DNA from: Polyangiaceae bacterium
GTDB lineage: Bacteria > Myxococcota_A > Polyangia > Polyangiales > Polyangiaceae
Assembly (NCBI GenBank): GCA_020848455.1
Contig: JADLAB010000011.1
Location: 1 to 41,092 of the forward strand
Direction of reading: 5' to 3'
DNA length: 41,092 nt
Shown: piece after piece, positions 15,682 through 25,416 of the stretch
Numbering within the stretch: the stretch's first letter is position 1
Layout of the letters: each line of letters begins with the position of its first letter
The notes under the pieces: generated by a model
What the model saw: the letters and a program-made list of their open reading frames with translations, nothing else
What the model was told of the DNA's origin: nothing
Databases searched by the model: none
Program-made: the position numbers and the translations under genes

Positions 15682-16668
15682 GTGCACGTTCCCCGTCGTC
15701 TGCTGCGCGCCGCGCTCCTCGGCGTGCTCGGCTTCGCGGGCTGCGAGCTCACGGTCACGCTCGGCGGCAGCACCGCGACCCCCGCGCCCGACCCCTGCGC
15801 CAACCGCCCGTGCGGAGCGCCGTGCCTGCCGCCCGGCGACGCGGGCGTGCTCGGGCCTTCGCAGTGCACCGAGCAGGGCGCATGCGTGCCCGGCCCGGTG
15901 CCCTGCGCGAGCTGCGAGGCCATGCCCTGCGGCATGCCGTGCGGCACCGGTGACGTCGTGCCCAATGGGGCGGGCAGCGGCGGCATGCCGACCGAGCCGC
16001 CGCCGCCGTTGCCACCGGTGTGCGACGGCAACGGGCTCTGCATCGGCTCCGAGGTCTTCGCGTGCCCGCCCGGGCCGTGCTCGGGCCTGCCGTGCGGTGC
16101 GCCGTGCGCCCCCTGCACCTTCGGCCCCGACCCGAGCTGCGAGGTCCTGCTCTACTGCGACGACTTCGGGCAGTGCTCCGACCTCGTCCCGCAGTGCGCC
16201 GGGGGCGTGCCCTGCGGCATGGCGAACGGCCAGCCCGTCTTCTGCGAGCCCGGCAGCTACTGCTGCAACGAGAGCTGCGGCATCTGCGCGCCGCTCGGCG
16301 CGACCTGCGTCGCGGTCGCCTGCGACCCGGGGCTCGAGCCGTGCGGTCCGACGCTGTGTGCGCCGGGGACCTACTGCTGCGATCCGATGTGTGGCGTGTG
16401 CGCGGACGTGGGAACCGGCTGCGCCTCGCCGGGCTGCCCGCAACCGGGTGAGGTGTGCGGGCAGAACTACTGCGGCCCCGGCACCACCTGCTGCAACCCG
16501 ACCTGCGGCATCTGCGCGCCCGATGGCGTGCCGTGCGTGCCCGAGGTGTGCACGAGCGCGCCGAGCTGCGGCAACACCGACTGCGCGCCCGACGAGGTGT
16601 GCTGCAACCCGAGCTGCAGCATCTGCGTGCCGCCCGGCGAGGACTGCAGCCAGGCCGTGTGCCCGTGA
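15682..16668 (+). CDS. Cysteine-rich repeat lipoprotein
   Basis: A 328-residue protein. GTG 15682 begins a signal peptide with lipobox GFAGC (C at about 18). The mature protein is extremely Cys-rich. From about residue 185 there are four tandem repeats of 30-37 residues with the pattern C-G-x4-C-x-P-x3-C-C-N/D-x2-C-x-I/V-C-x4-G-x2-C; earlier repeats are looser (CGAPC, CGMPC). Such disulfide-knot repeats suggest an extracellular adhesive or structural protein exposed at the surface. It begins 19 bases after the TPR-like gene and probably belongs to the sigma operon. I do not recognise a named family. Confidence 0.83.
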   Translation: MHVPRRLLRAALLGVLGFAGCELTVTLGGSTATPAPDPCANRPCGAPCLPPGDAGVLGPSQCTEQGACVPGPVPCASCEAMPCGMPCGTGDVVPNGAGSGGMPTEPPPPLPPVCDGNGLCIGSEVFACPPGPCSGLPCGAPCAPCTFGPDPSCEVLLYCDDFGQCSDLVPQCAGGVPCGMANGQPVFCEPGSYCCNESCGICAPLGATCVAVACDPGLEPCGPTLCAPGTYCCDPMCGVCADVGTGCASPGCPQPGEVCGQNYCGPGTTCCNPTCGICAPDGVPCVPEVCTSAPSCGNTDCAPDEVCCNPSCSICVPPGEDCSQAVCP

Positions 16669-16674
16669 GCGGGC

Positions 16675-18849
16675 TCAGTCGTCGTCCGGCGTGAGCAGCT
16701 CGCCGCGGATGGTGCGCGGGGCGTCGTCGAGCTCCACGATGCGCACGGCCCGCAGCCCGTCGGCCGAGGGCGTCGGCTCGGCGATGCTCTCCGGTGCCTC
16801 CTCGCCCTCGGCGACGCTGCCGGGCGACGAACGCTCCGAGAGCGCGCCCAGGCTCTCGGCGGAGTCGCGCGCGCCGCCGCCACCGAGGGCGCGCTTGTTC
16901 TCGAGGAAGCGCAGCACCGACTCGTCCGAGGCACGCACGAGCGCGACCCGGAGGTCGGGCGGCATGGGGGACTCGATGAGCAGCCGCGCGCGCGACACCG
17001 GGTGCTCGAGCTCGACCCGCACGAGGTGCAAAAAGCTCCGGTCGAGCCCGTGCTTCTCCTCGAAGTAGCGATTCGTCGGCGCATGGCCGTAGCGGGCGTC
17101 GCCGAGCACCGGATGCCCGATCGCCGCGAGGTGGCGCCGGATCTGGTGCACGTGACGGCGCTCGGGCACGACGCGCAGCACCGAGTGGCCGCCGCCGATC
17201 GCGAGGCGCCGGTAGCGGGTACGCGCCATGCGGGGCCCTTCGGGACCGCGCAGCTCGCGGCTGATGGCGCCCTTGCTCGGGGTCACGCCGCGCGCCGCGG
17301 CCAGGTACACGAGCCGCACGCCGTCGCCGAGCGCGGCGCTCCAGCGCGCGGCCGCCGCCTCGTTCTTCGCGACGATGCACACGCCGCTCGTGCCGGCCTC
17401 GATCTTGAGGACGGGCAGCCACGCGCCCCCGGCGACGTGGGGTCGGGCGCGCGCCACGAGGCTCGTCGGGTACTCGGGCTGGTCGGTCAAGGGCTCGTGG
17501 GGCGGCTTGTCGAAGGCCACGATGTCGTCGTCCTCGTAGAGCACCACCGGCGCCGGCAGCGGCGCCGCCTCGAGCACGGCGATCGCCTCGACCTCCTCGG
17601 TGAGCGGCAGCATGTCGAGCGGGACGGCGTGGCGCAGCCGCAGGCCCAGCCGGCCGAGGTGATCGACGTCGCGGCTCAGGTTGTCGAGGTCGCAGGCGAC
17701 GTACACGACGCGCCTCGGGTGCAGGGCCGCGAGGGCCTCGCGCGCCGCCGGCGAGAGCCCGCGGCGCGGCGGGTTCGCGACCACGACGTCGAAGCGCGCG
17801 ACCGCGCTGCCGAGCGCCTTCGTCACCGAGGCGACGTCGCCGGCGACGGCCTCGACCGGCACGCGCTGCGCCTGCGCGGCGCGCGCGGCGAAGTCGACCG
17901 CGGGCGCGAACGACTCCACGAGGGTGACGGCGTGCCCGCGGTGGGCCAGGCAGAGCGCGATGGCCCCGGTGCCACCGTAGAGGTCGAGCACGCGCCCCGG
18001 CGCCCCGCCGGTGGCCTCGTCGACCACGGCCGCGACGACCTCGTAGAGCCGATGGGCCTGCGCGCGGTGCACGTGCAGGAACGAGCCGTGCGACACGAGC
18101 TGGTGGCCGAGCGGCAGCGCGTCCTTCACCTCGGTCACGCCCGCCACGCTGATGTGCTCGACGGCAGGGGTCTGGCGGCTCTGCGGCCGGAGCGTGACCG
18201 CCACGCCCGCGACGACGGGCAGGCGCGCCTGCAGGGCGCGCGCCGCGGGGCGGAGCTCGTCGATGGGTCGCGCGCGCTCCGCCGCGAGCACGAGCGTGAG
18301 CAGCACGACCGGCGCCTCTTGCCCGGGCGGCCGCAGCTCGCGCAGATCGAGGCCGGAGAGCACGCCCGTGCCGTCGTCGCCGGCGGGCGTGAGCAAAGGG
18401 GCGAGCTCGGCCGGAGGGTCCTCGGCCCAGCCACGCAGCGTGCCGACGAGCTCGTGCAAGAGCGGGCTCAGCACCTGGCAGCCCGGGATGTCGACCACGC
18501 CCTGGTTGTCGTGGCGCCGGTAGAGCCCCACGGCGACGCGGCCCGGCGCCGGGGCGTCCGCGCGCACCGGCCCGCCGCCGACGCCGCGCTCGCTCGAGCG
18601 CGGGATGCCGGTCGTGCGCGCCACGACCAGCTTGGCGCGCCGCCGGTAGCCCAGGATGGGGTCGGCGGCGATGACGGCGCCGAGCGGCTCCACCGGCACG
18701 AGGGCGTAGCGCTCGAGGGCGCGCTCGAGCCGGCCGAGCTTCTCGCGACACTGGTCCTCGTAGCGGCGCGGCATCAGAGGACAGGCACCGCACTCCTCGA
18801 CGTGGATGCAGTGCACTTCCGCCCGCGGGTCCCAGTTGAGCTCGGTCAC
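16675..18849 (-). CDS. RlmD-like RNA (uracil-5)-methyltransferase fused to an RluA-like pseudouridine synthase domain
   Basis: A 724-residue fusion. Residues 1-430 match the RlmD/RumA family: four Cys for a 4Fe-4S cluster (C14, C20, C23, C124), SAM motif LDLYGGTGAIAL, NPPRRG, catalytic Cys in VYVACD (C386) and general base E421 in LPLTEEVEAI. The usual F-F-Q-x-N is F-L-H-V-H here. No TRAM domain precedes. Residues about 430-640 match RluA-type synthases: YEDDDIVAFDKP and HVHQIRRHLAAIGHPVLGDARYG. The catalytic motif H-R-L-D-x2-T-S-G reads L-K-I-E484-A-G-T-S-G, so the essential Asp is Glu. An acidic tail ends the protein. GTG 18849 is preferred because GGGAGGG lies 7 bases upstream; GTG 18900 is possible. 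Confidence 0.88.
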   Translation of the reverse strand: MTELNWDPRAEVHCIHVEECGACPLMPRRYEDQCREKLGRLERALERYALVPVEPLGAVIAADPILGYRRRAKLVVARTTGIPRSSERGVGGGPVRADAPAPGRVAVGLYRRHDNQGVVDIPGCQVLSPLLHELVGTLRGWAEDPPAELAPLLTPAGDDGTGVLSGLDLRELRPPGQEAPVVLLTLVLAAERARPIDELRPAARALQARLPVVAGVAVTLRPQSRQTPAVEHISVAGVTEVKDALPLGHQLVSHGSFLHVHRAQAHRLYEVVAAVVDEATGGAPGRVLDLYGGTGAIALCLAHRGHAVTLVESFAPAVDFAARAAQAQRVPVEAVAGDVASVTKALGSAVARFDVVVANPPRRGLSPAAREALAALHPRRVVYVACDLDNLSRDVDHLGRLGLRLRHAVPLDMLPLTEEVEAIAVLEAAPLPAPVVLYEDDDIVAFDKPPHEPLTDQPEYPTSLVARARPHVAGGAWLPVLKIEAGTSGVCIVAKNEAAAARWSAALGDGVRLVYLAAARGVTPSKGAISRELRGPEGPRMARTRYRRLAIGGGHSVLRVVPERRHVHQIRRHLAAIGHPVLGDARYGHAPTNRYFEEKHGLDRSFLHLVRVELEHPVSRARLLIESPMPPDLRVALVRASDESVLRFLENKRALGGGGARDSAESLGALSERSSPGSVAEGEEAPESIAEPTPSADGLRAVRIVELDDAPRTIRGELLTPDDD

Positions 18850-18971
18850 GGTTCGACCCTCCCCGGCCTCGCTGCTTGCGATCGACGTCTTGCGTTGCAC
18901 GCTGCCACCGTCCGTGTCGATGGCATTCGAGCGTAGCCGACTTCGCCGCGCGAGCCGAGCGCCCGCCGTGA

Positions 18972-19000
18972 TTGCATCTATCTACAAGAATGCATATAGT
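18972..19000 (+). promoter_or_regulatory. Promoter with embedded operator-like palindrome before the ArsR-methyltransferase gene
   Basis: TTGCAT (18972-18977), a 17-base spacer and TATAGT (18995-19000) form the best promoter in the window. Transcription should start near 19007, which is the GTG start codon. The spacer and -10 box carry the imperfect palindrome CTATCTACA (18978-18986), agaa, TGCATATAG (18991-18999), matching at 7 of 9 positions. This AT-rich island in very GC-rich DNA is the likely operator. Confidence 0.7.
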
Positions 19001-19006
19001 GGGCTC

Positions 19007-20191
19007 GTGTCGCCCCTCGCCACGGCCACCTCGGCTCTCGCCGGCCCGCGCTGGGAGCTCTACCGCCTGCTCGCCGACGCGACGCGCGTGCGCCTGCTCG
19101 CGCTCGCGTCGCAGGAGGAGCTCGGCGTGAGCGAGCTCGCCGAGCTCGTGCGCGAGGGCCAGCCGAAGGTGTCGCGCCACGCCGCGCTGCTGCGCGACGC
19201 GGAGCTCTTGCGGGCGCGGCGCCACGGCACCTGGCTCCTGTTGCGGACGGTCGAGGACTGGCAGAGCGACCCGGTCGTGGCGGACGCCGTGCACGCGGGC
19301 CTGGCGGCCTGTCGCGCCGACGGGACGCTCGAGCGCGTGGCCGAGGTGGTCGCGGCGCGCGACGCCGCCACCCGCGCGTTCTTCGCGCGCGGCGGGCGCC
19401 CGGTGCGCTCGGGCGCACCCGAGGAGCTCACGAGCTACCTCGCGGCGCTCGGCGAGCTCGTGTGGCCGCGCGGTCTGGCCATCGACGTCGGCTGCGGCGA
19501 CGGCGCGCTCCTCGAGGTGGTGGCGCCCGTGTTCGGGCGCGTCATCGCGCTCGACCGCTCGGAGGCGCAGCTCGAGGCGGCGCGGGCGCGCGCCGAGCGG
19601 CGCGGCTTGCGCAACGTGCGCTTCGTGCGCGGCGAGGTGGACGGCCCCGAGATCCGGCGCGCGCTCGGCGGCGAGCAGGCGGGGCGCAACGGCGCCCGCC
19701 ACGCCGCGGCGCGGAGCCACGCGCGGACGCGTCGGGCCGAGACCGACACGAGGGCGGCGGAGCGCGCGCCCGGCGGCGCGGCAGAGGGCGCCGACGCCGT
19801 CTTCGCCTCGCGCGTCCTGCACCACGCGCCGCTGCCGAGCCGGGCGCTCGCGGCCATCGTCGGGCTCGCGCGTCCGGCGGCGACCGCCGGGCGCGGCGAC
19901 GAGACGGCGGGCGGCTCGGGGGGGGCGGTGGTGGTGCTCGACTACGAGAGCCACCACGACGAGTCGCTGCGCGAGCAGGAGGCCGATCTGTGGCTCGGCT
20001 TCGCACCCGCGGAGCTCGCCGCGATGGCCCGCGCCGCCGGCCTCGTCGGGGTGCGCGGGCGGCGCCTGCCGGCGGCCTGGTGCGGCGACGGGCCGGACCG
20101 GCACCTGCGCTGGCAGCTGCTCGTCGGGCGGCGCGGCCCGGTGGCGGCCGAGCGCGCGACGACCGCCTCGCGCGGTGCCACCCCCGACTGA
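19007..20191 (+). CDS. ArsR-family regulator fused to a SAM-methyltransferase domain
   Basis: A 394-residue protein. Residues about 15-90 are an ArsR winged helix-turn-helix ([48 protein letters not shown]). Residues about 145-380 form a class I methyltransferase fold with motif I I-D-V-G162-C-G164-D-G166. A low-complexity Ala/Arg insertion (about 222-265) interrupts the domain. No metal-binding Cys cluster is visible in the HTH domain, so a metal sensor is unlikely. Followed by ahcY after 73 bases, it is probably a methionine-cycle regulator that senses SAM or S-adenosylhomocysteine, analogous in role to SahR (inference). GTG 19007 coincides with the predicted transcription start. Confidence 0.85.
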   Translation: MSPLATATSALAGPRWELYRLLADATRVRLLALASQEELGVSELAELVREGQPKVSRHAALLRDAELLRARRHGTWLLLRTVEDWQSDPVVADAVHAGLAACRADGTLERVAEVVAARDAATRAFFARGGRPVRSGAPEELTSYLAALGELVWPRGLAIDVGCGDGALLEVVAPVFGRVIALDRSEAQLEAARARAERRGLRNVRFVRGEVDGPEIRRALGGEQAGRNGARHAAARSHARTRRAETDTRAAERAPGGAAEGADAVFASRVLHHAPLPSRALAAIVGLARPAATAGRGDETAGGSGGAVVVLDYESHHDESLREQEADLWLGFAPAELAAMARAAGLVGVRGRRLPAAWCGDGPDRHLRWQLLVGRRGPVAAERATTASRGATPD

Positions 20192-20264
20192 CCCCGCGCG
20201 CGCCGGGCGCGCGCACGACACGACCCGGAAACCGAATCAGCGAACGAACAGGAGCCAGGAGCGA

Positions 20265-21713
<1,449 letters not shown>

Positions 21714-21852
21714 GCGCCGCGCGCGCGGGCGGGCCGGGCGCGCGCTCGGCTCGCACCGCGTGGCGGCCCCGGCGCCGGCGCGGCGCCCGACGGTCGCCGG
21801 CCGCGCCGACCCGCTCGACGCGCCGCGCGAGACTCCGTATAAACAGGGCCGG

Positions 21853-23910
21853 ATGGAGTCGCGGTTCGACTCGCAAGCGGAAGCCGAGCTTCGCGCGCGC
21901 CACGGCAGCGCGCACGGGGAGGATCTGGCCTCGCGCCGGTACACGGCGCGGCTGCTCGCCAGCGCGCTCGGCCCCGGCCGGGGTGGCCTCGGCTGCTCGC
22001 TGAAGGCACGCGCCCGCGACGCCTTCGGCCTGGAGCTCGGCGTGCTCCACCTGCACGAGGGCGAGCTCGGTCCGCCCGGCCTCGAGCCGAGCTCGTTCGC
22101 GGCGTGCGAGCTCGCGAGCCTGGTGCGCGCCGCGACGCTCGACGGGGCGCTCGAGCCGGCCCTCGAGGCCGAGCTCGCGCGCAGCCGCCGCGATCCCGAC
22201 GGGGTGCGCCCCTCGAGCGCGGCCCTGTGGCACGCGCAGCTGCCCGCCGCGTTCGTGGACCACTGCCAGGCCGACGTCGTGCTCGCCATCCTGGTGCAAG
22301 AGGACGCGGAGGCGAGCGCGCGGCGCGTGTGGGGTGACGAGCTGTCGTTCGTGCCGTACACGCGCTCGGGCGCCCTCCTGGCCCGGCGCGTGGCCGAGAC
22401 CTTCCGGCGCCACGTCGCGGAGCGCGGCCGCGAGCCGAGCCTGCTCGTGCTCGAGCGGCTGGGCATCGCGACCTGGGGCGCGACCGCGCGCGAGTGCTAC
22501 GAGCGCACCGTGCAGGCCGTCACGCGCGCCGAGCAGCACGTCGTGCCGGCGCTCCCCGAGGCCGCCTTCGCCGAGCCCCTCGCGGACAGCGACGGCCCGC
22601 GGCGCACGATGGCGCTCGCGCTGCGCGGTGCGCTCGCGCGCGCGAGCGGGCGGCACGTCATCGCCCACTGGCGTGCCACCCCGGAGCTCGTCCGCTTCAG
22701 CCTCGCGGCGGCCGAGCTCGGGCCCGAGCGCTGCGCCGCGGCGACGCCGGCCCAGGTGATCCACGCGGGGCGCCTGCCGCTCGTGGCCCGGCACGAGTAC
22801 GGCGAGGCCTCCGAGCTCATCGCGGCGCGGCTCGACGCCGAGCTCGCCGGCTACGCGCGGACCCACGACGCCTACCTCGCGCGCGGTGCGGAGCTGCGCG
22901 GACGCCGCCCGGAGCGCGGCGCGCCGTGGCCGCGTGTGGTGCTGGTGCCCGGGCTCGGTGCGCTGTGCCTCGCGCCGAGCCTGCGCGAGGCGTGGGCCAC
23001 GGCCGACGCCTACGAGCACGGCGTGGCCGTGGCCGAGCGGGCCCGCGCGCTCGGCCGCTATGCGCCGCTGCCCGAGCTCGATGCCTTCGAGGCGGAGTGC
23101 GGCGCGGCGCCCCCGGCAGCGGGCCCGCCGGCGCGCCTCGCGGGGCTCGTGGCGCTCGTCACCGGCGCGGCGAGCGGCATCGGCCTCGCCACGGCGAAGG
23201 CCATGCTCGCCGCCGGCGCCCACGTCGTCATGGCGGACCGCGACGAGCGCGTGCTCGAGTGCGTGGCCGAGGGCCCGCGCGAGGCCCACGCGGGGCGCGT
23301 CGTCACGGTGTGCTGCGACGTCGCCGACGGGCGCTCGGGCTTCGAGGCGGTGCGCGCCGCCTGCGAGGCCTTCGGCGGGGTCGACATCCTGGTCTCGAAC
23401 GCGGGGGTGGCGCCGAGCGGTGCCCTGCACACCGACGGCGGCGAGGAGGCGCTGCGGCGCTCGCTCGAGGTGAACCTGCTCGGACACCAGCACTTCGCCC
23501 GGGCGGTGGCCGATGCGTTGCTCGTGCAGCGCGCGGGCGGCGCCCTCCTGTTCAACGCCTCGAAGGCGGCCTTCCACCACGCTCCCGGGCTCGGCCCCTA
23601 CTCCGTGCCCAAGGCCGCCCTGCTCGCCCTCATGCGGCAGTACGCGGTCGACCTCGGGCACGAGGGCATCCGCAGCAACGCGGTCAACGCCGACCGCGTG
23701 CGCACGGGCCTCTTCGCCACCGGGGCGCTCGCGACGCAGACGCGCGCCCGGGGCGTGTCCCCGAGCGAGTACTTCCGCGCCAACCTGCTCACGCGCGAGA
23801 CGAGCTCGGAGGACGTCGCCGAGGCCTTCGTGTACCTCGCGACCGCGCACGCGACGACCGGCTGCGTGCTCACGGTCGACGGCGGAAACGCCGCTGCGTT
23901 CCCGCGCTGA
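21853..23910 (+). CDS. Class II aldolase-like / short-chain dehydrogenase fusion with altered aldolase zinc site
   Basis: A 685-residue protein with the architecture of bifunctional rhamnulose-1-phosphate aldolase/alcohol dehydrogenase (RhaD-RhaE type, YuxG family). The C-terminal SDR is intact: T437-G-A-A-S-G442-I-G444 for NAD(P), NAG, and the catalytic S-x-Y583-S-V-P-K587. In the aldolase half, where relatives have V-D-H-T-H and H-G-[LI]-x-T-[WF]-G, this protein has V-D-H137-C-Q139 and L203-G-I-A-T-W-G, so two of three zinc His are missing. The G-G-N-T-S phosphate motif also reads G-G-L-G-C-S. The dehydrogenase is likely active; the aldolase half is probably not, or has changed. TATAAA (21838-21843) lies 9 bases before the ATG. 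Confidence 0.85.
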   Translation: MESRFDSQAEAELRARHGSAHGEDLASRRYTARLLASALGPGRGGLGCSLKARARDAFGLELGVLHLHEGELGPPGLEPSSFAACELASLVRAATLDGALEPALEAELARSRRDPDGVRPSSAALWHAQLPAAFVDHCQADVVLAILVQEDAEASARRVWGDELSFVPYTRSGALLARRVAETFRRHVAERGREPSLLVLERLGIATWGATARECYERTVQAVTRAEQHVVPALPEAAFAEPLADSDGPRRTMALALRGALARASGRHVIAHWRATPELVRFSLAAAELGPERCAAATPAQVIHAGRLPLVARHEYGEASELIAARLDAELAGYARTHDAYLARGAELRGRRPERGAPWPRVVLVPGLGALCLAPSLREAWATADAYEHGVAVAERARALGRYAPLPELDAFEAECGAAPPAAGPPARLAGLVALVTGAASGIGLATAKAMLAAGAHVVMADRDERVLECVAEGPREAHAGRVVTVCCDVADGRSGFEAVRAACEAFGGVDILVSNAGVAPSGALHTDGGEEALRRSLEVNLLGHQHFARAVADALLVQRAGGALLFNASKAAFHHAPGLGPYSVPKAALLALMRQYAVDLGHEGIRSNAVNADRVRTGLFATGALATQTRARGVSPSEYFRANLLTRETSSEDVAEAFVYLATAHATTGCVLTVDGGNAAAFPR

Positions 23911-23935
23911 CGCGCCCCGGCCCGCAGAAGCGCGC

Positions 23936-23965
23936 TTGTACACCGAGCCGCGCCCGCGCTAGAAG
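23936..23965 (+). promoter_or_regulatory. Promoter of the TatT-like gene
   Basis: TTGTAC (23936-23941) and TAGAAG (23960-23965) are 18 bases apart. The ATG at 23971 is only 5 bases beyond the -10 box, so the mRNA should be leaderless or nearly so. Confidence 0.5.
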
Positions 23966-23970
23966 CGGGC

Positions 23971-24957
23971 ATGCTGAACGTGAGCCTTTCGGGTGCGAGC
24001 CGCGGCTGGGGACGGTGGGCGCGGCGGGCGGCGCCGCTGCTGCTCGGTGCCCTGTGCAGCCTGTCCACGGCGGGGTGCTTGAAGAAGCTCATCTTCGACG
24101 GCCAGGTCGCCTCGACGCGCAAGGGCGCCGACGCGGTCAACACGCTCAGCGACTACGAGGTCGCGAACGTCATCGCCTTCGCCGGCCTCGGGCAGTTCGA
24201 GGGCATGCACTTTCTCGGGCCGTACAACGAGGACGCGCTCTTCATGCTCGTGAAGGGCTGGGCGGGCGCAGGCTTCGGCTTCATCGAGGACAAGATGGAG
24301 CAGGCGGCGGACGCCTACGGCGAGGAGAGCGAGCTCGCCGAGTATCACAAGGCGCGCGCCATCGCGGCCTACGACCGCGCCACCTTCTACGGCGTGAAGC
24401 TGCTCGAGATGCAGCACCCGGGCTTCGAGGCCGCCAAGAAGGGCGGCATCGACGGCATGCGCGCCTGGCTCGCGGAGTTCGTCGACGCGGAGAAGGACAC
24501 GCCCATCCTGTTCTGGGTCGGGCAGGCCTGGCTCAGCAAGGTGAACCTCCTCAAGGACCAGCCATCCCAGGTGGCCGAGCTGTTCGTCGGCGTGGCGCTG
24601 GCCGAGCGCGCGGTCGAGCTCGACGAGACCTACCTCTACGGCTCGGGCCACGTCGTGCTCGGCGCCTACCACGCGCGCTCGGGCATGGCCGAGCTCGACG
24701 AGGCGAAGAAGCACTTCGAGCGCGCCTCGGAGCTGAACGGCGGCAAGGCCCTGCTCGGGAAGTTCCAGTACGCCGCCAGGTACCTCTGCGCCCGGCCCGA
24801 GAAGACGGCGGCCGACAAGGAGGAGTACGTCAAGCTGCTCACCGAGGTCGTCGAGGCCGGGGACACCCTGCCCGAGCAGCGCCTGCAGAACGTCATCGCC
24901 AAGCGCAAGGCCCGCCGCGCCCTCGGCAAGGCGCGGATGGACGACTGCGGGTTCTGA
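23971..24957 (+). CDS. TRAP transporter TatT-component-like lipoprotein
   Basis: A 328-residue lipoprotein: signal peptide with lipobox STAGC (C at about 36), then an all-helical protein. It resembles the TatT component family (TRAP-associated, TPR-like; known from Treponema): NTLSDYEVANVIAFAGLGQFEGM, then paired helices such as LFMLVKGWAGAGFGFIEDKME and AERAVELDETYLYGSGHVVLGAYHARSG. In Treponema the TPR protein pairs with a periplasmic substrate-binding partner. No TRAP membrane or P-subunit gene is adjacent here, so the role is uncertain; stand-alone TatT-like genes are common in myxobacteria (recollection). The following lipoprotein gene starts only 3 bases later. Confidence 0.78.
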   Translation: MLNVSLSGASRGWGRWARRAAPLLLGALCSLSTAGCLKKLIFDGQVASTRKGADAVNTLSDYEVANVIAFAGLGQFEGMHFLGPYNEDALFMLVKGWAGAGFGFIEDKMEQAADAYGEESELAEYHKARAIAAYDRATFYGVKLLEMQHPGFEAAKKGGIDGMRAWLAEFVDAEKDTPILFWVGQAWLSKVNLLKDQPSQVAELFVGVALAERAVELDETYLYGSGHVVLGAYHARSGMAELDEAKKHFERASELNGGKALLGKFQYAARYLCARPEKTAADKEEYVKLLTEVVEAGDTLPEQRLQNVIAKRKARRALGKARMDDCGF

Positions 24958-24960
24958 CGC

Positions 24961-25416
24961 GTGCTTGGCCGTTCCGGCGCGCCACGAGCGCTCGCGGGTC
25001 GCGGGTCGCGGATCGCCGGGCTCCTCGCGCTCGCGGCAGCCGCGGTGGCGTGCGGCGGCGGCACGTCGGACGGCAGTGCGTCGAGCTCGGGGCGCGGGAC
25101 CGCCGCGGACGGGCTCGCGGCGCCCGGCGCGAGCTCGGCCGCCGCGCCGATGTGCGACGCCTACTGCGACCAGGCGCTCGGCTGCGCCGTCGATCTCGCG
25201 TCCAAGATGGGCGGTCCGGCGCTCGCGGACAAGGCCCGGCAGGACGTCGGAGCCAAGCTCGGCGACTGCAAGAAGAAGTGCAAGGACGGCATGGCGCGCG
25301 CGGGTGCCGGCAGTAACGCCGTCCTCGGCCGGCTCGAGCCGTGCTTGAAGATGACGGACTGCACCGAGTTCCTGCGATGCGCGATGCAGGTGGGTCTGGG
25401 CGCGCTCGGCCCGTGA
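24961..25416 (+). CDS. Eight-cysteine lipoprotein, paralogue 1
   Basis: A 151-residue lipoprotein (lipid Cys at 31 after AAAVA). A short Ser/Gly/Ala linker precedes a small domain with eight Cys: C65-x3-C69-x5-C75, C103-x3-C107, C128-x5-C134-x5-C140. The same spacing and local sequence (CD-x2-CD-x4-CAV-x-LA … C-x3-C) recur in the lipoprotein at 26168. The regular pattern suggests four disulfides in an envelope-exposed helical domain. Function unknown. Its stop overlaps the DUF4336 start (GTGA, 25413-25416), indicating translational coupling. Confidence 0.78.
   Translation: MLGRSGAPRALAGRGSRIAGLLALAAAAVACGGGTSDGSASSSGRGTAADGLAAPGASSAAAPMCDAYCDQALGCAVDLASKMGGPALADKARQDVGAKLGDCKKKCKDGMARAGAGSNAVLGRLEPCLKMTDCTEFLRCAMQVGLGALGP

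Noticed and set aside
19007-20191. Metal-responsive ArsR/SmtB regulator
   Set aside because: No metal-binding Cys pattern in the recognition helix region, a methyltransferase domain is attached, and ahcY follows.
15755-20221. A 1488-codon open frame on the minus strand spanning several genes
   Set aside because: It is antisense or out of frame to well-supported genes, is Arg/Ala/Pro-rich, and reflects lack of stop codons in very GC-rich DNA. Similar long shadows (for example 235-3489, 5634-9842 and 36902-39229 upstream of dapD) were rejected for the same reason.
20192-20264. SAH riboswitch before ahcY
   Set aside because: The 73-base gap shows no match to the conserved SAH-riboswitch core; control is more likely through the ArsR-methyltransferase.
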